DNA of 64,000 nucleotides from Paenibacillus hunanensis (GCF_014645615.1 NZ_BMMB01000010.1:62001-126000), one strand, 5' to 3'. Counted from the stretch's first letter, positions 44,257 through 54,197 are shown. Translations and numbers: made by a program. The notes: generated by a model not told the origin, from the sequence alone.

Positions 44257-44922
44257 TCACCGCCGCGAAGCGATATACACCACATCATCTTCCAGACGAT
44301 CAGGCTGCTTCACACCAATCATCTGTACATGATCAAATATAGTTTCCAAACGAGTCTGAAACGCTTCCGAATGAGCTGCACTCCAAAATGAAATTACACC
44401 GCCGGGCTTTAATCGGTCATGCAGTAGCTCCAGACCATTTTGCTCGTACAGGCCATTATTAGAAGTGAATACCGTCCAATCCGGGCCATTATCGATATCA
44501 AGACAGATTACATCGAAGCGCTCGGTTGTCTGTGGCAACCATTCCAGCAAGTCAGCATGAATCACCGATGCTTTCCGGTCAGCAAGCGCGTTGCCAGAAA
44601 AGGGCGCAAGCTCGCGCTGGTTCCATGCGATAATTCGTTCTTCGATCTCAATTACCGTCACCGCTCCAACGAGTGGATGACGGACTGCCGCACCAAGCGA
44701 GTAACCGACGCCCAGCCCACCAATCAACACATGACAGCCTTCTTTTGCACATGCATCGACTGCACTGTCTACCAGCAGACGCTCAGACTCGCCATTATAT
44801 GTAGCCATAAGGAATGTACCATTGCTAATAATCTCATAATCGTTACTTCGACGCTGCAACTTCAATTCCCCACGCGCCGTAGTACAGCGCTCGATCATTT
44901 CCGGTTGATTTAGATGCAACAT
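44257..44922 (-). CDS. Spermidine-synthase-like methyltransferase-fold protein
   Basis: This 221-residue protein has the Rossmann-like spermine/spermidine synthase fold. Glycine-rich LIGGLGVGYSLGAAV lies near 66-80, the acidic residue at the end of strand beta-2 is in VTVIEIEERI, ICLDIDNGPDW marks the active site, and LKPGGVISFWS a later strand. It is shorter than true spermidine synthases (about 280 residues) and lacks the N-terminal beta-barrel, so the group transferred could be aminopropyl or methyl. It is monocistronic, with the hexanucleotide repeat 137 bp upstream. Confidence 0.8.
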   Translation of the reverse strand: MLHLNQPEMIERCTTARGELKLQRRSNDYEIISNGTFLMATYNGESERLLVDSAVDACAKEGCHVLIGGLGVGYSLGAAVRHPLVGAVTVIEIEERIIAWNQRELAPFSGNALADRKASVIHADLLEWLPQTTERFDVICLDIDNGPDWTVFTSNNGLYEQNGLELLHDRLKPGGVISFWSAAHSEAFQTRLETIFDHVQMIGVKQPDRLEDDVVYIASRR

Positions 44923-45058
44923 ATTCCCACCTCATCTTAGCTTGAAATGTGTATATATTGGATGTATTGTAGCACAAATGTCAGTTGCTTCTCCAATTAC
45001 TAGTAGCTCCCACATAAACGTTTCAAAAAGGGGCGACCATATTTCATTTTTAAAAGTG

Positions 45059-45151
45059 TACTCATACTCATACTCATACTCATACTCATACTCATACTCA
45101 TACTCATACTCATACTCATACTCATACTCATACTCATACTCATACTCATAC
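45059..45151. repeat. Hexanucleotide microsatellite (TACTCA)n
   Basis: About 15.5 uninterrupted copies of the 6-bp unit TACTCA fill these bases. The repeat lies in the gap upstream of the methyltransferase gene. It translates as alternating Tyr/Glu or Tyr/Ser in two frames, but no ribosome binding site supports a gene across it. Slippage would change promoter spacing by multiples of 6. Confidence 0.95.
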
Positions 45152-45186
45152 TGCATTATTTTCTGCGATTGATTCCTATATAGCAA

Positions 45187-45224
45187 CAGCAGTATGTGCC
45201 CTATTCATCCGACACATACTGCTG
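45187..45224. repeat. 12-bp perfect inverted repeat
   Basis: CAGCAGTATGTG (45187-45198) and CACATACTGCTG (45213-45224) are exact complements. It lies 200 bp beyond the cydC stop codon and may end that transcript, although no long T-run is present. Confidence 0.5.
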
Positions 45225-45422
45225 ATTAATCATAATATAATATCGCATCGAAATAGAACTATTGATCATCATGAGCATGAATCATATTGTACATGCTACA
45301 ACTACAATTAATAATCGTTCAGAAGACGATATGCTTACTTAGCTTCCAGCCGATTCATATCCAGAGCTGGAATATCACTTATCCATGACTTCCATTACTA
45401 TTACCACTACTCTCAAGTACTC

Positions 45423-47258
45423 TCAAGCATGCACCACATAGCGCTCTTCCTGCTCCACCCTGTCTGCCATCATTGGATGATCCATACGATACAACTGCCG
45501 ATACCGCTCAGATGTCGCGTACAGTTGCTGATGTGATCCATGGATAATGATCTCACCCTCATCGATAAACACAATCTCATCCATCTGTTCCGCGCGTACC
45601 AATCGATGCGTGACCCAGATCATCGTTTTGTCGCCCAGACTACCTAATATCGTATCCAGTAGCTCACGCTCTGTAGTTGAATCCAGTCCCACTGTAGGTT
45701 CATCCAGAATAACGATAGGTGTCTGCTGTAGCAATACACGAGCAAGTGCAATCCGCTGTCGTTCTCCACCGGAGAAGCGGCGCCCTGCTTCCTGCATCGG
45801 TGTGTTGTATCCAAGAGGCAGAGCTGCGATGAGCTTAGATAGTTTGGCAGCCTGCATCGCCTGCTGAACTTCCTCGGCTGTAGCTTCTGGACGACTGAGA
45901 CGCACATTGTTAAGTAGCGTTGTATCGAACAGATACGGCTTCTGATTCAGTACCGCGATGAATCGGTGAATGTCCTGTGCCCACTGAGCAACCGGCTTAC
46001 CATGAAGCAGTACCTGTCCGCTTGCTGGCTCGTAGGCGCCTTGAATGAGCTTGAGTAATGTAGATTTGCCAGCACCACTTGGCCCGATAATCGCAATCTT
46101 TTTCCCTTGCTCAATCGTTAGATTCAGATTACGCAGGGCAGGTTCATGTTGACCCGGATACGTGTATTGTACCTGCTGCATTTGAATGGAAGATGTAGAT
46201 CGCGCTGATATTGAAGCTATAGATTGGACTTGCTGGATCGCTCCTATAGCGGATGGAGACGCAACGCTATCGCTCCGCATTGCTGGCATTGCTGATCCTT
46301 CATTCCACTCATCATTCAGCTTGTCCAATCGTGCTACCGATTCACCATATGACGGAATACGCTGAATCGCATCGGTCATCGGTAAAAAGGCTTCGGTAAG
46401 CGGTAGCATCACGAGTACGCAGGCAGCCAGCAATGTTGCCTCCATGCTGCGATCTGCCACCTGTCCGGTTGCCCAGACTGCCGTTTGTGTAACGATGAGG
46501 CCAACGACCGTTTGTAGTACGAGGGCAGTATACCGTTTATGTCGACTCAGCTTGCGCTCATACTGAGCTGCATCGCGTTCTTGTTCGGCGTAGCGCTCGG
46601 CAAATTCATGCTGCCGTCCGCTAATGAGTAGATCGCCCAGCCCCATCACGCTATCTGTAAGCTGGCTGTATAGCTTCGCTTGCTTCTGCTTGAGCTGCTG
46701 CTGCCATTTACGACTGATGTATAAGGAGCCAAAAGGAACAACGGCTACCAGTACCAATACATAGAGCGCGATTATACCTGCAAAGACAGGATCAAACCAG
46801 CCTAACAGACCAATCAGTACACCATAAACGATCAATGCCGCTATGGCTGGGAAAATGGTGCGTACATACACATTTTGCAGTGATTCCAGATCGTCAGACA
46901 TAACGCCAAGTAAGTCACCTGTACGATATTGACCGCGTAATCGCAGTGCATGCGGCTCTAGCTGATTATATAGGCGTACACGCATAGCAGATAGTACGCG
47001 CAATACCGCACTGTGAGCGAGCAGACGCTCCACATAACGAAGTACGGAACGAGCAATACCGAAGGTACGCACGCCTACGATCGGTACATATAGCATCAGT
47101 ATATTTTCTGGACGTAATGAAGCTTTGGAGATCAGGTAGCCCGACGTGAACGTCAGCATGGATGCACATAATAAGGTAAGTGCTGCGAGCGCGATAATAC
47201 CAGCGAAACGCAGGCTATTTTGTTTGATATACGGAATAATCCAGCCGCCACGACTCAT
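45423..47258 (-). CDS. cydC: ABC exporter subunit CydC (thiol reductant exporter)
   Basis: This 611-residue half-transporter forms with CydD the exporter of glutathione or cysteine-type reductants, needed to assemble cytochrome bd. Six helices precede the ABC domain, with Walker A GPSGAGKST, signature FSGGERQRIALA and Walker B VILDEPT. A start at ATG 47258 overlaps the cydD stop as ATGA and follows GGGAGGG, indicating translational coupling. A polar linker near residues 315-355 separates the membrane and ATPase parts. Confidence 0.93.
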   Translation of the reverse strand: MSRGGWIIPYIKQNSLRFAGIIALAALTLLCASMLTFTSGYLISKASLRPENILMLYVPIVGVRTFGIARSVLRYVERLLAHSAVLRVLSAMRVRLYNQLEPHALRLRGQYRTGDLLGVMSDDLESLQNVYVRTIFPAIAALIVYGVLIGLLGWFDPVFAGIIALYVLVLVAVVPFGSLYISRKWQQQLKQKQAKLYSQLTDSVMGLGDLLISGRQHEFAERYAEQERDAAQYERKLSRHKRYTALVLQTVVGLIVTQTAVWATGQVADRSMEATLLAACVLVMLPLTEAFLPMTDAIQRIPSYGESVARLDKLNDEWNEGSAMPAMRSDSVASPSAIGAIQQVQSIASISARSTSSIQMQQVQYTYPGQHEPALRNLNLTIEQGKKIAIIGPSGAGKSTLLKLIQGAYEPASGQVLLHGKPVAQWAQDIHRFIAVLNQKPYLFDTTLLNNVRLSRPEATAEEVQQAMQAAKLSKLIAALPLGYNTPMQEAGRRFSGGERQRIALARVLLQQTPIVILDEPTVGLDSTTERELLDTILGSLGDKTMIWVTHRLVRAEQMDEIVFIDEGEIIIHGSHQQLYATSERYRQLYRMDHPMMADRVEQEERYVVHA

Positions 47259-49189
47259 GCGCTTCCCTCCCATTGTTCGTTCATCCAGCTACAATACAAG
47301 CCACCCTGCTGCAATAATCCTGCATGCGTGCCTTGCTCTACGATCCGTCCTTGATCCATCACGATAATCCAATCCATATCGGTCATCCAGTGCAGTCGAT
47401 GCGTAGCGAGTAAGACGAGTTTATTCGCAAATAAAGGCAGCATCGTCTGCTTCAGCTCATACTCGGTTTCGATATCCAGATGTGCAGTTGGCTCATCCAG
47501 TAAAAGTACATGCCGCTGCCCAAGCAAAGCTCGTGCGAGCGCAACGCGTTGCTCCTGCCCACCACTCAGCATGCGTCCACCTTCACCGACTTGCTCGTCC
47601 AGACCCTGTGGTAACGATTGAAGCAGCTTACCCAGACCTGCACGCTGCATGGCTTCAAGCACTTCTTCATCTGTCGCCTGCGGTTCATATAGCGCAATAT
47701 TATCGCGTAATGTACCGCTGAATAGATACGGATGCTGCGGAATATAGGCTGCTCCTGTACGCCAGCTTGTATGATGTAGCGCTCCTCCATATCCCTGTGT
47801 AGGATGCCAGCTAGCTGTACCCGCGTCAGGGATAAGAAAGCCTGCCAGCAGATCGATCAGTGTTGACTTACCTGCTCCACTTGCACCGATAATGCCAATT
47901 TTGCCGTAGCCCTGCCAGGTGAAGGATACATTTGATAATGCGGTATATTGATCCTTTAAGACAGCTAAAGTACCGGATTGGATTGTAGTAGCTGATTGAT
48001 GTGTAGCTTGTACAGCTTGCTGTGGAAGATGCTGTTCATAAAGATGCGCTTTATTTGCCGAAATAGAAGGATCTGATCGATTCGTAGCCTCTGTTAAGCT
48101 CATATCTGAGTCCTGTCCATAGTGGATCGATACATCTTGAATGACCAGTGTGCTTGTCTCATTCCATAGGGTAGCGCCTGATGAAGCATCCCTTACGATA
48201 GCAGTCGATTCACTACATGTGATAGGATGCTCAAGCGACTGCCCCGGTATCGGCTGCTGCATAATACGCTGAATTTCCTCGCCTGCCTCCTTACCATCCA
48301 TCGTTGCATGATAATCAGCACCTAATGAACGAATCGGCACGAAAAATTCAGGTGCCAGAATCAGAATCGTCAATGCTGGCTCCAGCAGCATTTCACCATG
48401 TACAAGTCTCAAGCCGAGACTTACAGCTACAAATGCAACCGAGAGCATCGTGAAGAAATCGAGTGCAAATGAAGATAGAAAGGCTACACGCATCGAACCA
48501 ATCGTTGCTTTGCGATATTGTTCACTCGTACGCCCGATTGTCGCTGCATGCGCACGACTGCGACCGAGAAAGCGAAGCGTCTCCAGCCCGCGTAATGAAT
48601 CAACGAAATGATTCGATAATACACGATAGGTTGCCCATTGCCGATCCATTTGCTTTTGTGCTGCCAGCCCGAGCAGGATCATAAACGCAATAAGAATTGG
48701 AAATACCAGTCCTAAAATGATTGCCGATAGCCAGTCTAACCGAAGCACATACAATCCGATTAAAAGCGGTGTTAGCCCATTGGACAGCATCCGTGGAAGG
48801 ATCAGCTCCAAATACGTACGATATTTACCAATGCCTTCACGTACGAGTGTGACCAGATTGCCTGTCCCCTGTCCCATCGCATATCGTGGGCCAAGCGCAA
48901 ATAGCTTATCAATTAGCGCCCTCCGTAGCTGCTGTCCCGTTCGCTCGGCAAAATCATAAGCGAGCTTTTGCAGCAGCATGGACAAGAGCTGACGAGCAAT
49001 CAGCGCACATCCAAAGCCACCGATATGACCGAGCTGGCTTTGAATCGTATCACCGGAAAACAGCCCACTTACCGCCTGCGCCAGCCACACCGATTGCATC
49101 ACAATCACAATCGTCTGTACGATCGTCAGCGCAGCGGTTATGACCATCACCGGTCTGATGCCCGCTAGCTTCCATAAATCCTTGCCCAT
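47255..49189 (-). CDS. cydD: ABC exporter subunit CydD (thiol reductant exporter)
   Basis: This half-transporter partner of CydC has 644 residues if started at ATG 49189; an in-frame GTG at 49249 would add 20 residues. Membrane domain landmarks include YAMGQGTGNLVTLVREGIGKYRTY. The ABC domain has GASGAGKSTLIDLLAG, LSGGQEQRVALARALL and VLLLDEPTAHLD. The linker between the domains (about residues 340-420) is unusually long and rich in Ser, Thr and Asp. Three 19-bp direct repeats lie directly upstream. Confidence 0.92.
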   Translation of the reverse strand: MGKDLWKLAGIRPVMVITAALTIVQTIVIVMQSVWLAQAVSGLFSGDTIQSQLGHIGGFGCALIARQLLSMLLQKLAYDFAERTGQQLRRALIDKLFALGPRYAMGQGTGNLVTLVREGIGKYRTYLELILPRMLSNGLTPLLIGLYVLRLDWLSAIILGLVFPILIAFMILLGLAAQKQMDRQWATYRVLSNHFVDSLRGLETLRFLGRSRAHAATIGRTSEQYRKATIGSMRVAFLSSFALDFFTMLSVAFVAVSLGLRLVHGEMLLEPALTILILAPEFFVPIRSLGADYHATMDGKEAGEEIQRIMQQPIPGQSLEHPITCSESTAIVRDASSGATLWNETSTLVIQDVSIHYGQDSDMSLTEATNRSDPSISANKAHLYEQHLPQQAVQATHQSATTIQSGTLAVLKDQYTALSNVSFTWQGYGKIGIIGASGAGKSTLIDLLAGFLIPDAGTASWHPTQGYGGALHHTSWRTGAAYIPQHPYLFSGTLRDNIALYEPQATDEEVLEAMQRAGLGKLLQSLPQGLDEQVGEGGRMLSGGQEQRVALARALLGQRHVLLLDEPTAHLDIETEYELKQTMLPLFANKLVLLATHRLHWMTDMDWIIVMDQGRIVEQGTHAGLLQQGGLYCSWMNEQWEGSA

Positions 49190-49254
49190 ACCGCTCCAGC
49201 TCCCTCTATATTTTTGCTTTATCTGTTTGATCTTCACTTGATATAGCACTTTAT

Positions 49255-49311
49255 TTCTTGTGGTACATTTTCATTCTTGTGATATATCCTCATTCATGTG
49301 GTACATCGCGT
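49255..49311. repeat. Three tandem imperfect 19-bp repeats before cydD
   Basis: The units begin at 49255, 49274 and 49293 with TTCTTGTGGTACAT, TTCTTGTGATATAT and TTCATGTGGTACAT. They lie in the 271-bp gap between cydB and cydD, the only large gap in the operon. They may be sites for a regulator or an mRNA processing region. Confidence 0.7.
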
Positions 49312-49460
49312 TATAGCTACATTGCGCATAGACAAGTCATGAAGTAGGGTTCCATCCATTGATCTACTGGCATGAAAATTGCTCATTTTCCAATCATTCA
49401 ACGGTTATCGATACCTTACCATTCACAATCCAACCTGCTTACATTCCCATCTCTAACTGC

Positions 49461-50477
49461 CTAGTATTCCAGATGTGTCTTTTCATTCAGACGCTTATGG
49501 AAAACAAAATAACTCCAAATCTGATAACCAAGCACGAATGGCAACAGCGTTAGCGCCACGATCGTCATGACTTTGAGTGAATAGGGCCCAGAAGCAGCAT
49601 TGTATACCGTCAGATCGTACGCTGCTCCAAGTGAACTCACCATCACGCGTGGGAACAGAGCAACAAAGATACCCGAGATCGCCAGCGCAATCAGTCCACC
49701 TGTCATGCCAAATGCCCAGCCTTCACGACGTTTGGAAATAAAATAGCCTGCCAGTACGAATAGCACCACGCCTACCGCTGCCATCGCGATTAATACCGCT
49801 CCACGCACACGAAATGCATCTGTATATACCGCTGTCAGCACAGCCGTTAGCACGAATAACACCGCCAGCGGAATCATCAGCTTATGTGCCAGTGCATGAG
49901 CACGCTCACGCAGCTGTCCTGTTGTGCGTAATGCAGAGAACATTAATCCATGCAGCAGACAGAGCACGACCGTTGTTAAGCCAGCAACGAGCGAATACGG
50001 ATTGATCACATCGAAGAAGCCAGCGTACATCTGCATATCGCTATCAATAGGTAGCCCTTTGAGCATCGTTGCAAAGGCAACGCCGAATAAGAGCGGCGGC
50101 AGCAGACTTCCGAGGAAGATGCACCAATCCCATACCGCTGTCCATGTCCGGTGGCCGACTTTACCACGGAATTCAAAGGCAACCCCGCGCGCGATCAGTG
50201 CCAGTAGTAGCACGACAAATGGAATGTAAAATCCGCTAAACAGCGTAGCATACCAGTTTGGAAAAGCCGCAAACATGGCACCACCCGCAGTCAGCAACCA
50301 CACCTCATTACCATCCCAGAATGGGCCAATCGAATTGATCAGCAATCGCTTCTCCCCATCCGTGCGTGCCAGCAGGCGTGTGGACATGCCTACACCAAAG
50401 TCAAAGCCTTCCAAAAAGAAGAAGCCCACAAACAGCACAGCGATTAATACAAACCACAGCTCATTAAGAGACAGCAT
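49461..50477 (-). CDS. cydB: Cytochrome bd oxidase subunit II
   Basis: This 338-residue membrane subunit supports quinol oxidation with oxygen reduction in CydAB. It begins MLSLNELWFVLIAVLFVGFF and has the signature GFDFGVGM, GPFWDGNEVWLLTAGGAMFA and FSGFYIPFVVLLLALIARG. It overlaps the cydA gene by 14 bp and starts 9 nt after GGAGG. Confidence 0.95.
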   Translation of the reverse strand: MLSLNELWFVLIAVLFVGFFFLEGFDFGVGMSTRLLARTDGEKRLLINSIGPFWDGNEVWLLTAGGAMFAAFPNWYATLFSGFYIPFVVLLLALIARGVAFEFRGKVGHRTWTAVWDWCIFLGSLLPPLLFGVAFATMLKGLPIDSDMQMYAGFFDVINPYSLVAGLTTVVLCLLHGLMFSALRTTGQLRERAHALAHKLMIPLAVLFVLTAVLTAVYTDAFRVRGAVLIAMAAVGVVLFVLAGYFISKRREGWAFGMTGGLIALAISGIFVALFPRVMVSSLGAAYDLTVYNAASGPYSLKVMTIVALTLLPFVLGYQIWSYFVFHKRLNEKTHLEY

Positions 50478-51879
50478 GCTTCAATTCCTCCATTTCAAAT
50501 GGATCATTTCCGTGATGATCATGATGAGTTTGCTCATCTCGTGGCCCTTTTTTGATCACCTTCACGAACAGGTACACCATCACCGCACCAAGCACTGAAT
50601 AGATAAGCGTAAATGTAATGATCGAAAATAATACCGAGCCCGCCGATACGTTCGGCGATATACTATCCGCTGTGGTCATCAAACCAAATACTGACCACGG
50701 CTGACGTCCAACCTCCGTCATTAACCAGCCTGTCGTATTGGAGATGAACGGCAATGCAATTGCATACGTCATCGCCCACAGATACCAGCGTGGCATGCTG
50801 TCCATTTTGCGACGCGCCAGCATCCATGCTCCATACAGCGATAGCAGAATCAATAATCCACCACCTGCAACCATAAAGCGGAAGCTCCAGAAGGTCGTTT
50901 TCACCGGAGGAATATAATCACCAGCTCCATATTTCTGCTCATATTGTGCCTGTAACTCATTCATGCCCGTAACAGAGCCGGTGAATTTGCCATAGGATAG
51001 ATAGCTTAATAATCCGTTGAGTGGAAAATTCACTTCATAGCTATTACTCCGACTGTCCGTATCGATACCACCAAATAACATCCATGGTGCCTTTTCCGGT
51101 GTCGTTTGCCAGATGCCCTCGGCGGCTGCCATCTTCATCGGCTGTGTTTGTACCAGATATTGCGCTTGATCGTGACCGCTAAAAGCAACGATCAGCGAGG
51201 AGATCAGTCCCACGATGATGCTGATTTTGAACGATTTACGGAACAACTGTACATCCTTACGGCGCAGCAGCTTATACGCACTCACTCCTGCCATAAGAAA
51301 TGCACCGGTCAAATACGCACCAAACACGGTATGCGGGAATTCCACCAGTAGCTGACCGTTAGTCAGTAGCGCCAGAAAATCATTCATTTCCGCACGTCCA
51401 TTGTTCATCTGGAAGCCGACTGGATGCTGCATAAATGAATTGGCTGCTAGAATCCATAGCGCCGACAGCATCGTTCCAAGTGCGACGAGCCATATACACG
51501 CTAGATGTACCTTTTTCGATAAACGCTCCCAGCCGAAAATCCATAGCCCAATAAAGGTCGATTCCATAAAGAAAGCAAGCAAAGCTTCTACCGCTAACGG
51601 AGCGCCGAACACGTCTCCGACAAAGCGTGAATAGTTCGACCAGTTCATCCCAAACTGGAACTCTTGTAAAATCCCGGTGACCACCCCAACGGCAAAGTTA
51701 ATTAAAAACAGCTTCCCCCAAAACTTTGTCAATACTTTGTACTCTTCATTCTTCGTGATCACATACATCGTTTCCAGTAAGGCTACGAGCAGTACAAGAC
51801 CGATCGACACCGGAACGAAGAAAAAGTGAAACACCGTTGTAAGCGCATATTGAATGCGTGACAACATAATAACATCCAT
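50464..51879 (-). CDS. cydA: Cytochrome bd oxidase subunit I
   Basis: This 471-residue quinol oxidase subunit binds hemes b558, b595 and d. His ligands are expected at FHFFFVPVSIGL near residue 18 and in the FPHTVFGAYLTGAFL helix. The GWLMTEVGRQPW motif (about 405) is typical. The Q-loop is of the short (Bacillus) type, giving the compact length. It heads the cydA-cydB-cydD-cydC operon. Two Fnr/Rex-like palindromes lie upstream, consistent with induction at low oxygen. Confidence 0.95.
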   Translation of the reverse strand: MDVIMLSRIQYALTTVFHFFFVPVSIGLVLLVALLETMYVITKNEEYKVLTKFWGKLFLINFAVGVVTGILQEFQFGMNWSNYSRFVGDVFGAPLAVEALLAFFMESTFIGLWIFGWERLSKKVHLACIWLVALGTMLSALWILAANSFMQHPVGFQMNNGRAEMNDFLALLTNGQLLVEFPHTVFGAYLTGAFLMAGVSAYKLLRRKDVQLFRKSFKISIIVGLISSLIVAFSGHDQAQYLVQTQPMKMAAAEGIWQTTPEKAPWMLFGGIDTDSRSNSYEVNFPLNGLLSYLSYGKFTGSVTGMNELQAQYEQKYGAGDYIPPVKTTFWSFRFMVAGGGLLILLSLYGAWMLARRKMDSMPRWYLWAMTYAIALPFISNTTGWLMTEVGRQPWSVFGLMTTADSISPNVSAGSVLFSIITFTLIYSVLGAVMVYLFVKVIKKGPRDEQTHHDHHGNDPFEMEELKHAVS

Positions 51880-52009
51880 ACGAATACGTCCTTTCTCCCC
51901 TAAATTATTGAGTAAGCTATCTGGTTTGCGGTCGCAAGCATGAATCCTGTATGTATACTGCCGCCCGCCAAAATCTATTCCTAGTTTCGCAAAAATGTTA
52001 CTCGTCGAT

Positions 52010-52076
52010 TGTGATTTTTATCACTAAATATATCTAAAAATCAAACAAAAAGTGACAAAAAGTGATTGAAGTCACA
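52010..52076. promoter_or_regulatory. Two Fnr/Rex-like palindromes upstream of cydA
   Basis: TGTGATTTTTATCACT (52010-52025) and AGTGATTGAAGTCACA (52061-52076) each match TGTGA-N6-TCACA at 9 of 10 conserved positions. Rex sites (TTGTGA-N6-TCACAA) look alike, so either an Fnr-type activator or Rex may bind. Short AAAAAGTGA direct repeats lie between. Confidence 0.6.
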
Positions 52077-52399
52077 AATTTATCGTTGGATGGCGCTTTC
52101 AGTTATGTCGGTGTAAGAGATGGAGCATAATGGCGCAGCCAATAAATGATTAAATCTCTACTGCGGTGATGAGAGGTTTTCAGAGTATAATGAGAGGTGT
52201 AATGGGTATGGAGGTTTTATTTTACAATGTATACATAGTATAGGCTGGAACAGGTAAACTGGAGAAGCTACGATACATTAGATTACTTGTCGCTGAAAAA
52301 ACGATTGCTCATTATAACTGTGATATAGACCGCCATACTGCTTTTCGATACAGCAATCTATTACTAATAAGTGATTACTTTTAGCCAAAGGACAGGGGT

Positions 52400-53242
52400 G
52401 TGATTGTACATATGGTTGAATTTTTTACAGGCATGTCGCCGATGCTCCAAGCTTTTCTCGCCACTCTGTTCACATGGGGAATGACTGCACTCGGAGCAGC
52501 GCTAGTATTCACATCGAAAAAGCTGAATCAGAAGGTATTCGATAGTATGCTCGGCTTTGCTGGAGGTGTGATGATCGCAGCTAGCTTCTGGTCGCTCATC
52601 GCACCTGCACTGGAAATGGCAGAGCAAAACAGCTCGCTTCCCGGCTGGATTCCGGCAGCGATCGGCTTTATGCTGGGTGGGTTGTTTCTGTGGACAGCGG
52701 ATAAAGTGATTCCCCACCTCCACCCTACACTGCATCCGACGACTGATGGACATGCACCAGAAGGTATGGGGACGCGTAATCGACGCCGTAGCACCCTGCT
52801 CGTCTTTGCGATTACATTACATAATATACCGGAAGGCTTAGCGGTTGGCGTCGCCTTCGGTGCTGTCGCCAATGGCACCTCCGGTCAATCGCTGGCCGCA
52901 GCTATCGCGCTGGCTATCGGTATCGGCATTCAAAACTTTCCGGAAGGACTTGCCGTATCGATGCCTCTGCGTGGCGAAGGCATGAGCCGTCGTAAAGCCT
53001 TTTTCTACGGTCAGCTATCCGGTATGGTCGAGCCGATCGCTGCCGTGATCGGCGTTCTCGCTGTCACACTTGTTACCCCATTATTACCTTATGCCCTCTG
53101 CTTTGCCGCTGGTGCTATGATCTTCGTCGTTGCCGAAGAAGTCATTCCAGGCTCTCAGGAAAACGGTAATAAAGACCTCGCTTCCATGAGCTTGATGATC
53201 GGATTTACCGTGATGATGGTATTGGACGTGGCGTTGGGATAA
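52400..53242 (+). CDS. ZIP-family metal transporter (ZupT/GufA-like)
   Basis: This 280-residue permease imports zinc or a related divalent metal. It has eight predicted helices and the two ZIP metal motifs HNIPEGLAVGVAFG (about 138-151) and QNFPEGLAVSMPLRGEG (about 178-194), the latter with Asn in place of His. A His-containing loop (about 100-120) is between helices 3 and 4. It starts at GTG 52400 or ATG 52412 (AAAGGA upstream). I do not see a Zur box before it, so control by zinc is not evident. Confidence 0.9.
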   Translation: MIVHMVEFFTGMSPMLQAFLATLFTWGMTALGAALVFTSKKLNQKVFDSMLGFAGGVMIAASFWSLIAPALEMAEQNSSLPGWIPAAIGFMLGGLFLWTADKVIPHLHPTLHPTTDGHAPEGMGTRNRRRSTLLVFAITLHNIPEGLAVGVAFGAVANGTSGQSLAAAIALAIGIGIQNFPEGLAVSMPLRGEGMSRRKAFFYGQLSGMVEPIAAVIGVLAVTLVTPLLPYALCFAAGAMIFVVAEEVIPGSQENGNKDLASMSLMIGFTVMMVLDVALG

Positions 53243-53412
53243 GACGAGTATATGGAATTGTAGTTTAGTGTGATTACAATTTAAACGTATTCGTATCAAA
53301 TTATGTATGTTTTAGCGCGGTAGTGAATCAGAATTAACTATAGTATGCTGTTTTAAATGTACGAAGATATATTTTAATGGCGGTGTATGTAAACATGGGT
53401 TGTGGGAGATGC

Positions 53413-53539
53413 ACCACTACGGGAAGGAATAAGGGGACGGGCTCCCGTATCGCACAGGAATCTACGGAGTAGGAGGGAATGTAGATTCCCGTGCTCAAAA
53501 GTCGCCCTTTCCCCTTATTTCCTTCCCTTCGTTACGTGC
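53413..53539. repeat. Long imperfect hairpin (about 125 nt), possible MITE or structured RNA
   Basis: The arms are 53421-53442 and 53503-53527, nearly perfect complements; GGAATCTAC (53458-53466) and GTAGATTCC (53480-53488) form an inner stem, with GCAC/GTGC between. The symmetry extends across 53413-53539. It lies in a gene-free stretch after the ZIP gene. Length and layout resemble palindromic repeat elements of Bacillus-type genomes, or the body of a small RNA. Confidence 0.7.
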
Positions 53540-53635
53540 GTTTCGCATACATATGAGTTGTATTACATGATTTAGCTCATATATGATTTAACTCATACCC
53601 ATGCACTGTTTAGTAAATAGCGTATAGATAAGATG

Positions 53636-53690
53636 AATAGCCTTCGATGTCGCCAAATGAATATGCGAGATCGAAGGCTATTTATTTTTT
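53636..53690 (+). terminator. Strong terminator without an adjacent gene
   Basis: AATAGCCTTCGAT (53636-53648) pairs with ATCGAAGGCTATT (53670-53682), with an inner TCGC/GCGA helix and a T-run on the plus strand. It could end the ZIP transcript, about 390 nt after its stop, or a separate small RNA. Confidence 0.8.
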
Positions 53691-54197
53691 GTGTATGTTT
53701 ATGAGGCTCAAGTCATGTATAGAATTCATCATGAGCTATTTCAAGAGCAATGTAAGTAGATTTATTGCTCTACTTTATACTACTCTAGCATAAGATCCTA
53801 TAACGAAGAAAATTCAAACTACAGCAAATGTCCTAAAAGTTAGAACAGACGTGCAATATAACTCATTATTGCAAAAAGCACGCAATCGGAGGAAATAAGA
53901 TAAATAGATCACTTACGATATTGGTGATTTCCTAACATGGGATTCAATCAAAAATGATTCTAGCTCAGCAAAATATCCTGTTGCTTTGAAGCCTAATCTT
54001 ACTGCTTTCAAACCCAGGAATCTCCCCTTACTTCTACTCTGTATATTCTTAGGATTCTATCAAATCACAGTCGCTTATTCCTTAACAGAGGTGGTGTATG
54101 TTATCAAGCATATAAACGCCAAACAAATCCCAATCATGGATCTCCCATATTTAATCATTTCCATCAAGCCTCACATTGCATCAACGACCGTATCTTA
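53691..54197. other. Gene-free stretch before the lrgB stop codon
   Basis: This AT-rich stretch holds no supported gene. A plus-strand frame of 72 residues (53986-54204) is open but starts at TTG without a ribosome binding site and overlaps lrgB. Confidence 0.45.

Noticed and set aside
44932..45186. Open frames giving (Tyr-Glu)n or (Tyr-Ser)n across the microsatellite
   Set aside because: They arise from the 6-bp repeat, begin at TTG or weak starts, and have no ribosome binding site.
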